Shown here: piece by piece, positions 45,131 through 55,308 of the stretch
How the letters are laid out: the number at the start of each line of letters is the position of its first letter
Position numbering within the stretch: the stretch's first letter is position 1
Assembly (NCBI GenBank): GCA_030323885.1
Contig: CM059196.1
Coordinates: 40,951,798 to 41,015,797, forward strand
Direction: 5' to 3'
DNA from: Branchipolynoe longqiensis
Taxonomy: Eukaryota > Annelida > Polychaeta > Phyllodocida > Polynoidae
DNA: 64,000 nt
Notes under the pieces: generated by a model
What the model was told of the DNA's origin: nothing
What the model saw: the letters and a program-made list of their open reading frames with translations, nothing else
Databases searched by the model: none
Program-made: the position numbers and the translations under genes

Positions 45131-45379
45131 GTACACAACGGCGGTGGCCTTGCTTGCCAGAGCCCCTCGCCCCCTCCCCCCCCCTTCCCTCCCCACACAC
45201 TCCCTGCCTCCCACCCACCCCGCATTCCCTGCCTCCCCCGGGATTGCCACGTGGCAGGCGCCGTCACCATGGCGACAGGTAGAGCTGGTAACCCAGGCAT
45301 GCGCCTGTAGATGGCCGTAGAAGGGAGCAGGGCCTACCTGCGACAGGAGTGTGAGTAGGAGCCGGGAGAGGACCGTACG
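45131..45379 (+). promoter_or_regulatory. C-rich upstream region of the second signal-peptide exon
   Basis: CCCTCCCCC-type runs (45160-45245), then GC-rich sequence (CACGTGGCAGGCGCC, an E-box-like CACGTG near 45249). C-rich runs also precede the exon at 38814. No TATA box is seen. The promoter role is inferred only from position. Confidence 0.35.
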
Positions 45380-45514
45380 ATGATGCGCAGGTGCGTGGCC
45401 GTGGTGCTGTGTCTGACGACGGCCCTGCTGGTGACGGCGGAGTCGAGGAGGAAGGTGGAGAAGTTCACCCCCGAGTTTATTGACATGCTGCAGACAGTGT
45501 TGTCACACCTTAAG
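45380..45514 (+). CDS. First exon (signal peptide) of an unknown secreted protein, copy B
   Basis: A 45-codon exon. MMRRCVAVVLCLTTALLVTA is a clear signal peptide, followed by a basic stretch and FTPEFIDMLQTVLSHLK. It ends in phase 0 at AAG|GTGAGC. The mature part matches copy A at 38814 (TPEF, MLQ, L spacing), and signal-peptide length and splice phase are the same, so the two exons are duplicates. The exon at 50157 (phase-0 acceptor) continues the frame. A (TA)n microsatellite begins 57 bp after the donor. Family not recognised. The amphipathic helix-like segment could be a propeptide. Confidence 0.6.
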
Positions 45515-45567
45515 GTGAGCCGTAACACTACTAGTGCTGATGGCACTCACACAGCAAAACACTCCTA

Positions 45568-45570
<3 letters not shown>

Positions 45571-45614
<44 letters not shown>
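45571..45614. repeat. (TA)n microsatellite
   Basis: About 44 bp of uninterrupted TA, 57 bp downstream of the exon donor at 45514. Confidence 0.95.
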
Positions 45615-45617
<3 letters not shown>

Positions 45618-45994
45618 TAGAGGAGTTTAGCTATGTATATCTATATAATTATATATGGCCAAGCTCCAACAACCAACCGACTATATACATATACAGAGTA
45701 TATTCTCTGGCGGGAATATATTATGCCCACCTAAAATTTTAAAATCCATCCTGCTGAGTGGGAGCGGCAGTGGTAGTGACCAGGCGCAGCTGGTATCATG
45801 CAGTCATGAGCCACTCACAGGTGGCAGTGCAGTGGTGGATGAAGGAACTAAGCTAGGCATAGCAGGTTGGGTAGTACTAGCTCAATGAATAGGAGTGGGT
45901 AGTAGCTAATTCACATGACATTCAGGTGTAGAGTAAATAGAGGGAGAGAACTGCTCGGTGGTAGTGTCCTTGTTTATATTCCCATAATAGATTA
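45615..45994. other. Unassigned intron-like sequence
   Basis: No gene or known repeat recognised. Confidence 0.35.
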
Positions 45995-46066
45995 TAGAGC
46001 GCATCCCGTCTTGATATGACCTTAGATGTTGCCAGGACGTAAAACTCCAACAAACAAACATATATA
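45995..46066 (+). mobile_element. Ultra-short SINE-1 tail insertion
   Basis: About 70 bp from GCGCATCCCGTCTTGATATG to ACTCCAACAAACAAAC, with the same 5' break as the other short copies. Confidence 0.65.
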
Positions 46067-46103
46067 TATAATTGGTTGGTATATATTATATATATAGTTT
46101 ATT

Positions 46104-46441
46104 AGTTGTTAGAGTTTTACGTCCTGGCAACATCTGAGGTCATATCAGGACGAGTACCGACTTGTGGCAGTGGTCACTCATAGCGACTTTATAGAGCTGT
46201 GCCACTGGGAAATCAGGCCACCAGCACCATGACCTGATATCCCACTCAGTCATATTATCCTGACACTGAGCCAAGCAGTCTTTGCCCTAAGTTACTGCCC
46301 TATCATATTAATGCTGAGCGCCAGGCTAGGAAACGACAAGTATTAATTTTGTAGGTCGTTGGTTTGACTTGACCAGGAATTGAACTCTCGACCTTCCGCA
46401 AAGGTGGCCTGCACTCTACTGATTCAGCCACCGCGTCCGGT
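46104..46441 (-). mobile_element. SINE-1, full length
   Basis: Complete minus-strand copy from the tail (GAGTTTTACGTCCTGG) to the reversed B box (GGAATTGAACTC) and A box (TTCAGCCACCGCG). Confidence 0.88.
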
Positions 46442-46491
46442 TTACATATATGTAAACATGTATATGTACAAAGTTTGGGGGGTGAAGTAGT

Positions 46492-46790
46492 TCAACATCT
46501 AAGCTCATATCAAATCTGATACCAACTTATGAGAGTGTGAACTCACATAGAATTTATAGTACCCATTGGAATACCTAGCCACCAGCACAATGACCTGATA
46601 TCCGACTGCGTCACATCCTGATACTGAGCAAAGCAGTCATTTCTTTCTCCTATTAATGCCCAATGCCAGGCTTTGTTGTGACAATTATCAATTTTGTAAG
46701 TCATTGGTTTGACTTGTCTCGGATATGAAGCCTCGACCTTCTCTACAGGAAAGTCAGTGTTCTTACTGATTTGGTCACCGCTTCCAATAT
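46492..46790 (-). mobile_element. SINE-1, old copy
   Basis: Colinear with 46104-46441 but with many substitutions. The reversed head is still visible (TTACTGATTTGGTCACCGC). A further head scrap lies at 47008-47035. Confidence 0.7.
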
Positions 46791-47370
46791 TACCATTATA
46801 TATATATACCATATAGACCAACTCATGGACATCAATCTCACAGCAGAGAGCTAAATGGAGAGCGACAGTCAAGTAATGAAAGCAGTCTTTGTCGCATCCC
46901 GACCGACAGCATGATGATGATGATATATGCATATATAGACATAATATATATATTATATGCTTGTGTCTGATATATATATATATATACCTAATAATAATAT
47001 GTAGCTCTTACTGATTCGGTCACCACGTCCAATATATTCATTATATATACATTATATAATACAAATGTATACATATACCTAATAGATGTATACACCTGAT
47101 ATTTATATACCTAATATGCAAATAACTAACGCATATATTTAGCATATATGTATGTATGCAAGTAATATGCATATACCACATTAATAAACATGGTAAGTTA
47201 ACCTACTCGAAACAACACCTACTTGTATCAGTCGATGACCTAACGAATAGAGGTAACCAGCCGATAACTTAGTGGCTGGGGAGTATATGGGATCTTTCGG
47301 CTTATTATACTCATATAATGGCATTATACTCATATAATGGCTTACACAACATATAATAGTTTTCCTATCA

Positions 47371-47429
<59 letters not shown>
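46791..47429. repeat. AT-rich microsatellite region
   Basis: Several TA, ATATGC and ACCTAATA runs, ending in about 60 bp of TA (47368-47429). No gene. Confidence 0.6.
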
Positions 47430-47432
<3 letters not shown>

Positions 47433-47666
47433 GAGTTCAGGCGCAAAACCACGTAAACGCCAATCCAAAAATGGAGAGAAACATTGGAATCAAACCTTCA
47501 AAAAATTAATGTTGGTATATTCCGACTTTTTTGTTCGTTGCTCCATAACCATGTGATCATATGAAAAGTGGAATTAGTGAGAATTAAGATTATTTTCAAG
47601 TAAAAATCTTTTATTTAAACTACATTTTTGGATTGGCATTTACGTGATTTTGCGCCTGAACTCTTC
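47430..47666. mobile_element. MITE with 44-bp inverted repeats inside (TA)n
   Basis: 237 bp. Termini GAAGAGTTCAGGCGCAAAA and TTTTGCGCCTGAACTCTTC extend as inverted repeats for about 44 bp with two or three mismatches. Both flanks are (TA)n, so the TA target fits Tc1/mariner. No coding capacity. Confidence 0.82.
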
Positions 47667-48375
47667 ATATATATATATATATATATAAATATATATTATA
47701 TATATATATTTATATATTATATATATATATATATATGTATATGCATAATACAAAAAGAAATTGTATTTGATATGTGTCAGTTTCCGAGATGAACTACATG
47801 TGGATAGGAATGAATTATTAGAACTTGAAAGGAGAGATTTAATTAGTACCGAAACTGGCCGTCGCTAGGGAAGTGCACGTGTGAGAACATCCGGTATTCG
47901 GGCAAACACCCGGATGTGGGGAAGGGGAAGGTACGGCCACGAGCATGGCGAATAAGAACAGCCACTCCAACTGGTCCCGCACTTGCATCCAATGTGTCCT
48001 ATCTAAAATTCGGATTGCTATGTTATCGCAATACGTAAATGTCAATATGATGTGTTTGCATATGTGACATCTTATTTACAAAGCAGTAGAGAAATGGCGA
48101 TGACTTATAAAGTAATGTGTTCATATATTGCAATTGTTAATATTGTTTTACCATTAACATTTTTATTTAAATTGTTTATCAACCATGTGAAGTGTTTTGT
48201 TGAGTCTGTCTTTGTTTGACCTGAAAACAATTAGAACCGTGGCTAACAATTTGCATATAGCATTGTGCACATATTCTGAGAATGTATCCCGATACAATAG
48301 AGCTAAATTACACCCTTGTTTGCGCATGGCTTTAGCGTCAGAATGAGGCTACGAATGTGGTTTTTGTCTCCCTCA
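47667..48375. other. Unassigned
   Basis: (TA)n to about 47745, then about 620 bp without recognisable gene, RNA or repeat. Confidence 0.35.
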
Positions 48376-48379
48376 TTAA

Positions 48380-49203
48380 AGTTGCACAGCCCGATGGTTT
48401 TGAGTTGCTGTCATTTTACTGACATAAAGATATTGAGTTGATCGTTATAGTCTATATTACTTTATTTTGAAATAACTTTCATTTTAAATGCCCATCTTTG
48501 AGATGCAAAATTAATGTTGGCAAGCATGACGAAACTGACACCATAGGCTTCTGCAGTAACATATTCTATTCAATTGCTTCAGTTTTCCCTTCTATGTGGC
48601 GACAACATGTTTAATGAGTTCATCAGTATCTAAAGCCGTGTTTACACGGGCAATTGTAAAGCGAATTAGACAAAGCGATTTATATGAAGCCAAGTAGTGG
48701 CGCGTTTACACACGGAGCGGTTTAAGGCGGAAATTGATATCTGCGCATGAACAAGTCCATACTAACCAGCGCCAGTTTCGGTTAGTCGACGTCACCATGA
48801 GAGAGTGTGGGTTCGACCTAGATCTGTTTCGACTGAATCGTATTGTTTCATAGACCAAATTTACCGGAAAGTCAACAAACTCAGGTCTCGACTGTGACGT
48901 CCTTAATCCGCCTCATCTAAACCGCTACCGTTCACACAGGCAATATGGGCTGACTTAAGCTAGTTCGCTTCATATAAACTAAACTCGCGAGGTGGTTTAC
49001 ATAAAGTGAATAATATGAATCGAATCAGCCCTAATCCGCCTCAGAGTCACGTTTACATGACGAATGTAAACCGAACTAGACAAGGCGATTTATATGAAGC
49101 GACTTAACTCGCCCGTGTAAACACGGCTTAAGTTAGATACGTAGAATCAAATCTAGATAATTGTTTTGAGTTTGACAATTCGATGCCTCATTGGCCTGCA
49201 GCT
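48380..49203. mobile_element. TTAA-flanked MITE, copy 3, with nested MITE
   Basis: Flanked by TTAA (48376-48379, 49204-49207). Its own sequence totals about 326 bp, split by a Harbinger-type MITE at 48634-49128 with TAA duplicated. Confidence 0.82.
48634..49128 (+). mobile_element. Harbinger-type element, family B, copy 1
   Basis: 495 bp with exact terminal inverted repeats AGCCGTGTTTACACGGGC and GCCCGTGTAAACACGGCT and TAA on both sides. It keeps a short coding relic on the plus strand (48797-48847, MRECGFDLDLFRLNRIV), also present in the copy at 55702, so it derives from a gene-bearing element. Confidence 0.85.
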
Positions 49204-49207
49204 TTAA

Positions 49208-49411
49208 CCCTTTCACCGATAGGGATGAGATTTGGCTCCGAGAAGAAAAAAAAAAGTGGAAATCTGATTTCAGGTAAATTTGACAATGCTAAGCATATGA
49301 GTGGAAGTGACCCATATGGCCCAAAAAGAAAATCGGAAATACACCGAAAATTTGAAAATGTTCATCCCTGTTCCTGAGATCTATCCATAATGCATCTACA
49401 CTGGCAGACTC
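49208..49411. other. Unassigned
   Basis: No gene or known repeat recognised. Confidence 0.35.
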
Positions 49412-49745
49412 CCGCCGTCCAGTACTCTGTGGCGGAAGGTCGGGGGTTCGAATACTGGCCGAGTCCAACCAATAACTTACAAAATTTATACTTGTTGTTA
49501 CCTAGCCTGATTCTAGCATTACTAGGATAGGGCAAGGACTAGTTAGCTCAGCATCAGGATAATGTGACAGGATAATGTGACTGATAATGTAATGATGTGA
49601 TATCGGATCATGGTATCAGTGGCCTGATCTCCCCATGGTGCAGCACTATAAAGTCACCATAAGTGCGCACTGTCACAAGTCAGTATCCATTTTGACATGA
49701 TCTTAGATGTTGCCAGGACGTAAAACTCCCACAACCAACCATAGA
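49412..49745 (+). mobile_element. SINE-1, nearly full length
   Basis: B-box GGGGTTCGAATACTGG, common body and an ACTCCCACAACCAACC tail. The GATAATGTGAC phrase is triplicated near 49557-49590. Confidence 0.85.
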
Positions 49746-49815
49746 TGTTGCTAGGAATAATAGGATTATAAAACCCAAACAAACAAATAACCAAACACAC
49801 AACATCACAAGCATT

Positions 49816-50112
49816 CTCTGTGGCGGAGTGGTTAGAGTGTCTGACTTTTTTCTAGGTCAGACTCCTAATCTGAGGATCGGTGGTTCGATTCCCCATGCCC
49901 CCACCTCTGCCATGGCTGTGTATAACTTATATAATGTCATCAAAGGCCAGTTGCTCTCATACCATGTCTCTGTCTATGTAGTGTGGGAGGTTAAAAATCC
50001 CTTGGGTCGGTAAAAGTGTAGGCTCGGGCTTTCTATCGACCAGCAGTGGAATGAGGAAGACCAGTCGTCTATGACTGAAATTTCCCCTGCTTAAACAACT
50101 AATGGACCAAAA
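49816..50112 (+). mobile_element. SINE-2 with Leu/Ser-tRNA-like head
   Basis: GTGGCGGAGTGGTTAGAGTG (A box) and GGTGGTTCGATTCCCC (B box) with a long-variable-arm-like spacing, then a unique body and a tail GAGGAAGACCAGTCGTC, CTTAAACAACTAATGGACC, poly-A. It ends 45 bp before the exon at 50157. A functional tRNA gene is unlikely because the 3' acceptor half does not close the fold. Confidence 0.75.
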
Positions 50113-50156
50113 AAAAAAAGTATTGACCATGAACTGTACTCCATTGTTAATTTCAG

Positions 50157-50325
50157 TTGGACAAGAGTGACCTGGCTAAAATCGGGACAGCCAACCTTTC
50201 GCTCGCCATAAATAACGAAGTAGCTGTGGCCGGCTCGACCACTTCCACACATCCGCCAACCATCATCCCCATGCCAAACACCGGGGAGAGCTATTGCGAC
50301 AAGCAGTCACAAGCAACCTTTCAAA
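50157..50325 (+). CDS. Internal exon of an unknown secreted protein
   Basis: A 169-bp exon after TTAATTTCAG, ending AAA|GTAAGTA (phase 1). It is open in phase 0, so it continues directly from either exon 38814-38969 or 45380-45514. It encodes about 56 residues: LDKSDLAKIGTANLS, an N-glycosylation sequon (NLS), a Ser/Thr/Pro-rich linker (TTSTHPPTIIPMP) and a single Cys near the end (SYCDKQ). A lone Cys before a phase-1 intron suggests that the Cys-rich or catalytic part lies in later exons outside this window. I do not recognise the family. Confidence 0.55.
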
Positions 50326-50375
50326 GTAAGTACAGCAGGGCCTGTCTGCAGATTAGAGATTAGAATCCCATAAAT

Positions 50376-50557
50376 ATATCGCTTCTCTGCCTTTTGGCTA
50401 AGATCAAAGCCTTTTGGTGCCGGTCGCAGGGTAAATCTAGGGCTCCGGAGGTACCCGGCGCATGAGGTCCAAGTACCGAGAGGCAGCCCCCAAGGCACCT
50501 ATCCGGTGAGGATTTTCCGAGGATATGCGGGCTCATAACAATAATTTTTGCTAAAAC
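50376..50557 (+). mobile_element. U2 snRNA-headed retroposon with 13-bp target duplication
   Basis: The first 30 bp (from 50378) match the 5' end of U2 snRNA (ATCGCTTCTC then CCTTTTGGCTAAGATCA) with one difference. The following 150 bp are unrelated to U2. GAATCCCATAAAT lies on both sides (50363-50375, 50558-50570). No poly-A tail is seen; the 3' end is ATAATTTTTGCTAAAAC. It is either a member of an snRNA-headed SINE family or a one-off chimeric retrocopy made by template switching. It inserted 50 bp after the exon donor at 50325. Confidence 0.8.
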
Positions 50558-50639
50558 GAATCCCATAAATGGAACTATATATTATATAGAAATATAAGAC
50601 GTATAAAGAATTATGCGAATATAGGTAGGCATAAAATAC

Positions 50640-50900
50640 ATTATGTCCATTTGAATATGTTATCAATGTTGTTACGAAAGGGTCTATTGTTTCACTGGCA
50701 CTACGCCACCTCGCTGCGAGCCTGCTCTGGCGGTGCTTCGGTCCTGTTTTGGCCTATATATACACCGCCGGAGCGCCTGCCTCGCCCCACTCGCTTGCTT
50801 ATATATAAAGTTGCCAATCCATTTACCCTCTCCTGTCTTGTTTATTATTTGGAGCTACTCCTATATAGATATATATAATCTTAGAGAATTGATTCTGTTA
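50640..50900 (+). other. Possible solo LTR-like sequence
   Basis: TATA boxes (CTATATATACACC at about 50753, TATATATAAAG at about 50800) sit in a GC-rich stretch, with a TGTTACGAAAGG motif at about 50669 that resembles the start of some gypsy LTRs. No inverted ends or target duplication could be fixed. Confidence 0.25.
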
Positions 50901-51052
50901 TATGAATGTATTAAATAAGTAAAGTATGTGCTGCTGGGAAGAGAGATGGCCCCGGACAAATATTTTCCAGGACAACTTTACAGAGGTTTTCCGTTTATTT
51001 AACCAGATATGTGCATGGAAAGATGGAGTGTGACAGAGGGAAAACGCAGTCG

Positions 51053-51054
<2 letters not shown>

Positions 51055-51094
<40 letters not shown>

Positions 51095-51121
51095 ATATGT
51101 GCATACATATATATCTGTGTG

Positions 51122-51152
<31 letters not shown>

Positions 51153-51181
51153 GCGTATATATGTATATATATATATATATA
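51055..51181. repeat. (TA)n microsatellite
   Basis: TA runs with short interruptions, ending at the MITE at 51184. Confidence 0.9.
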
Positions 51182-51183
51182 TA

Positions 51184-51370
51184 CAGTGACACGCCGTTAT
51201 AAGGCACCCTAATTTAATTCAAATTCTGATATAATACGATGATTCATCGGACACCAATTTCTTTAATTGAAATGTAATTCAATAAACTGAACCCCAATTT
51301 AACATAGCCCCTTTGTTTTTGCGATGACATTTTATGGACCCCAACGATCGCGTTATAATGCGATTTCACT
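51184..51370. mobile_element. Pogo/mariner-type MITE
   Basis: CAGTGACACGCCGTTATAA at the left and CGCGTTATAATGCGATTTCACT at the right are imperfect inverted repeats. TA precedes the left end, in (TA)n. The phrase GACCCCAACGATCGCGTTAT is typical of Tigger/pogo-like ends. The right target copy is uncertain. Confidence 0.6.
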
Positions 51371-52289
51371 CAATATATACGCATTTTAGATCCCACGCAT
51401 TGAAGTTAAGCATTGCTTCATATAAAGGCTATTAGTGTTTTATGGCCGTTTACTACTGACAATAAAATATGCGACCTAGGCGCACAGGTCCGATGCACAC
51501 TATTCACGCGTGACCTAATTAGGTATCAGAACAAGGTTGAGTACGCGTCGGGTATTGGACATGGCAGTAAGACACTGCTGTGTGCTGATGTGTATGAACC
51601 ATGACAGAAATTAAAGGAGTAAAATTTGAAGATATTCACATTTTAAACTAGTATCAATTAGTATCATATTATTTTTTGCATACATTTGTTCTATCTATTG
51701 GTCAATTTTCATGAAAATTGAGTGATCAGATGCATTTCTTCAGTAGGCAATGTCAACAAAGTCACTCACCCTGGTTGCCAATCTTTTCTTAAATTCAAAA
51801 TTGAATAACTTTCTTAATATATATATTTTTTAAATATATATTTAACCCTTTTAAAGCTTTTATTAATTTGTAATTACTAAGAGTAGTTGTTTAACTGTGT
51901 TACACAGATAACTATGCTGACAGTGACAGTGCTGCATTACATGATACCACCATAACTATGCAGACTTGAAGTTGACAGTCACATTGTAGTTAAAGAATGG
52001 CAAAATGACCATGCAAGGGTCACCCAATCTTTATGAAAATTGGCCAATAGATAGAAAACAGGTATGCAAAGATGAATATAGTAGTTTCATTAATGAATAC
52101 CCTCAAATTTGAGTGATTTCGAGAGGTATTGGTCAACGAAAAAGTATTCACATAGCGGCACCTCACAGATGCGTCCGTGGCCTCAGTATGCAGGGATGAA
52201 AGTGGTCTCCGGGGAAAAAAGCGGAAATGCTGATATTCTCCCATAGGCTTAGCATTGTCATGGAATCGCTGAAAATTCCCGGAAGTCGG
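51371..52289. other. Unassigned
   Basis: About 900 bp without a gene or repeat I recognise. A short frame at 51413-51604 has no support. Confidence 0.35.
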
Positions 52290-52620
52290 GTTTCACACAT
52301 ATGGGTAAACGCTGGTAGTGCCGCGGCGTTTGAAGCATGTATTAGTAGTATACGCTGATAGTGCGGCGCCGTTTGAAGCATGTATTAGTAGTACTAGTAT
52401 ACACTGACCCTGCTGCGGTGTTTGAAGGCATTAGTAGTATACGCTGCTAGTGCTGCGGCGTTTGCACCTCATATTAGTATACGCTGATGGTGCTGCAGTG
52501 TGAAACAACGTATTGGTTGGTTGGTTGTTGGAGTTTTACGTCCTGGCAACATCTAAGGTCATATCAGGACGGGCGCAACGTATTAGTATACACTCATAGC
52601 TACAGGAAAAATCCCGGAAA
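52290..52620. repeat. ~55-bp degenerate tandem repeat
   Basis: About five copies of AGTATACGCTGATAGTGC, GGCGTTTGAAGCATGTATT with changing spacing. One copy is split by the SINE tail at 52515-52575. Confidence 0.75.
52515..52575 (-). mobile_element. Ultra-short SINE-1 tail insertion
   Basis: 61 bp of SINE-1 tail on the minus strand, flanked by CAACGTATT on both sides (52506-52514, 52576-52584). The insertion interrupts a tandem-repeat copy, so its borders are unambiguous. Confidence 0.82.
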
Positions 52621-52860
52621 TCCGCGAAATCGCGGAGATCTTTCATCCCTGAGTATGGTCTCAACATGGCCGCGGCGGGAATAGCGTCAATTGAGGCTTG
52701 CCCATCACCGGAAATGAGTTACGGTGGGGAGTCACCGTGATGTCATGACATACTGCACACCCAGATGGAAGTTATTTTTGGGAGGAAGTAAATTGATAAT
52801 TATGTCGCATAGGATTAGGAAGACACCTGACGCTTAGATGACAGTTAACAATGCAGATTC
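52621..52860. other. Unassigned
   Basis: No gene or known repeat recognised. Confidence 0.35.
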
Positions 52861-52864
52861 TTAA

Positions 52865-53303
52865 AGTTGCATAACCAGATTGTTTTGAATTTCTGCAACA
52901 CACAAATATATATCCTCTGATGTGACTGACACTGGTCAACAGACGGAGGAGGTGGGGTGCCGAGATGGCGCCACCAGTACAGTGTTACATCTCACGGAGT
53001 ATAAATAATAATAATAATAATAATAAGTAATATTCCCTTAGGTATCTTTATACTCGCATAATACGTTATACATCACACATATATATATACCTATATATAT
53101 ATATTATCATCAATCGTATATATTATATATATATATATATATACGGTTCATGATAATCTTCTTTAGTTTGAAGTAATTATAAGGAAAGATTAAATGGCTA
53201 AATTTGGAGATATTTGAAGTGAAAACATACAAAATAATGTTGGTGTGCACGCTGAAAGCTAGACGCCACAGAATTGTGTAACTTGTGTAATTGATAAGTT
53301 CTA
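52865..53303. mobile_element. TTAA MITE, broken copy 4
   Basis: Begins at TTAA 52861 with AGTTGCATAACCAG. About 240 bp of other sequence, including (ATA)n and (TA)n, separates it from the middle of the MITE (53155-53300). The right end is missing; the next copy starts directly at TTAA 53304. Confidence 0.6.
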
Positions 53304-53377
53304 TTAAAGTTGCATAGCCCGATGGTTTAGCGTTTCTGCCATATTCTGAGATACATATATTATTAGGTTGATTGTTA

Positions 53378-53955
53378 AGGCCCTGTCACATTACGGCGTA
53401 TGGCGTTAGCGTATGCCGGCGTATGCGGTTTTCGACCCATACACCGTCATACGCCGTCATACGCCGTCATACGCTACACAAGAGGTCCCAGCGGCATCTG
53501 AAGCATACGCCCAGCCTATGCCTAACCTATGCCTAACCTATGCCTAACCTACGCCTAGACTATGGCGGCATATTCAAAGCGTATCCCCACCTATGCGAGG
53601 CGTACTGTGATGAGGTTTGACAGTTGTGATTGACAAGTTCAGCGTAAGCCCAAACTATGCGTAACCTATTTCGGCGTACGCATAGCGTACGTCGAGCGTA
53701 TCAGCAGCATATGAGCCATACGCCGCCATACGCCGAAAATTTGTGAGCATGCTCAAAAAAGATTTGGACGGACGCGCGTATGAGGGCGTATGATGGCGTA
53801 TGACGGCGTATGACAGCATATGCCAGCGTATGTGTAGCGTATGCATAGCGTATGCGTAGCGTATTCGAAGCGTATGACAGCGTTTGTGAAGCGTATGACA
53901 GCGTATGGGTCTAAAATCCATACGCTAACGCCATACACCGTAGTGTGACACCACT
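53378..53955. mobile_element. Harbinger-type MITE, family C, copy 3
   Basis: Left end AGGCCCTGTCACATTACGG after TTA 53375; right end CGTAGTGTGACACCACT before TTTA. The interior consists of GCATACGC/GCGTATGC 10-mers, and a CCTATGCCTAA run lies at 53515-53560. The two halves are inverted. Confidence 0.75.
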
Positions 53956-53956
53956 T

Positions 53957-54297
53957 TTACAGAACGTTGGGGGTGTGCAAGAGACACCCGGCGGGTGTCA
54001 ATCCAGCATATGCCCAACCTATGCCAACATACCCCTAACCTATGCATAACCTATGCCAGCTTATGCATAGCATATGCCTAGCGTATGAGCAGCGTATGAT
54101 CCATACGCTGCCATACGCTGAAAATTTTGAGCAAGGAAACAGGCTTGTTGGAGGATCGGCATATGACGGCGTATGACGGCATATGATGGCATATGCATAG
54201 CATATGTGTAGCGTATGGTGGCGTATACTGACGTATATGACGTAACGCTCTCACGCCGCCGTACGCTCCCACAAAAAACCCTAATGTGACAGCCCCT
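53957..54297. mobile_element. Harbinger-type MITE, family C, copy 4 (left end lost)
   Basis: The same interior 10-mers and a proper right end (TAATGTGACAGCCCCT before TTA 54298). The left terminus is not visible. It abuts copy 3, and the TTA at 54298 pairs with the one at 53375, so the two copies moved in together or recombined in place. Confidence 0.65.
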
Positions 54298-54373
54298 TTA
54301 TGGTCTACCGTAATTAGTTTGAAATAATTTTTATTTTAAATGGTTAACTTTGGAGATACTTAGAAGTTAGAGG

Positions 54374-54703
54374 TTGGTTGGTTGTTGGGGTTTCACATCC
54401 TGGCAACATCCAAGGTCATATCAGTACAGATACCGCCTTGTGACAGTGTGCACTCATGGTTTCTTTATAGTCCTGCCCCACCGGAAAATCAGGCCGCCAG
54501 CACCATGGCCCCGATATCCAACTCAGTCACATTATCCCGACACTGAGCTAACCAGTCATTGCCCTGTCCTATTAATGTGGAGCACCAAGCTATGAAGCAA
54601 CAAATATCAATTTTGTAAGTCATTGGTTTGACTCCACGGGAATTGAACTTCCGATATCCCGCACGGGAGGCCTGCGCTCTACCGTTTCGGCGACCACACC
54701 CAG
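54374..54703 (-). mobile_element. SINE-1, full length
   Basis: Minus-strand copy with (GGTT)n tail at the left and reversed head (GGGAATTGAACTTCCG, TTCGGCGACCACACCC) at the right. GGAGATACTTA lies before and after it (from about 54351 and 54708), the target duplication inside the TTAA MITE. Confidence 0.87.
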
Positions 54704-54822
54704 TGGGAGATACTTAAAGTGCAAACATGCAACATTACTGTTGGCGTGCATGTAAAATCTATCTGACACCACAGGCTTCAGCAGGAACAGGTTCTCTTAA
54801 ATTCACTTAATATGTTCTTCTA

Positions 54823-55308
54823 CAGTACAACCCCGTTAAACCAAGCTCGGTTAAACCAAATGATCGGTTAATCCAAACTTTTTTCGGCGAACCGGCAAAA
54901 TACTACCATTTATCATATAAAAAAACTTGGTTAAACCAAAGTTGGTTAATCCAAAGTATCGGTTAATCCAAACAGAATTGTCGGGCGAGAGGCCACTTCC
55001 GGTACGGTTAAACCAAACGTTCATGTTGTTATAAGGTCATCTGAGACTTTTTTTATATGATAAATGGTAGTATTTTGCCGGGCCGCCGAGAAATGTTTGG
55101 ATTAACCAAGCTTATTTTAATGGGGTTATACTGTATATACATAAAAAAGCAATAATCAAAGTGTCTGCAGACATTGTGTATTACACTCAAAATGCACCTA
55201 CGTTTTTGCCAAAGCCAAGTCAAAGCCAAAGCTCGGTTAAACCAATGATCGGTTAATCCAAACAAATTTCTATGGTCCCTTCAAGTTTGGTTTAACGGGG
55301 TTATACTG
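54823..55308. mobile_element. Pogo/Tigger-type MITE(s) with long hairpin
   Basis: Starts CAGTACAACCCCGTTAAACC after TA 54821 and ends GGTTTAACGGGGTTATACTG before TA 55309. A second internal right end (GGGGTTATACTG, then TA) lies at 55122-55133. The part 54823-55133 is nearly a perfect hairpin (ACTACCATTTATCATAT at about 54902 and its complement near 55060). GGTTAAACCAA/GGTTAATCC repeats fill the arms. Confidence 0.8.

Noticed and set aside
50376..50557. Functional U2 snRNA gene
   Set aside because: Only the first 30 bases match U2. The branch-point recognition region and Sm site are absent, and target duplications show retroposition.
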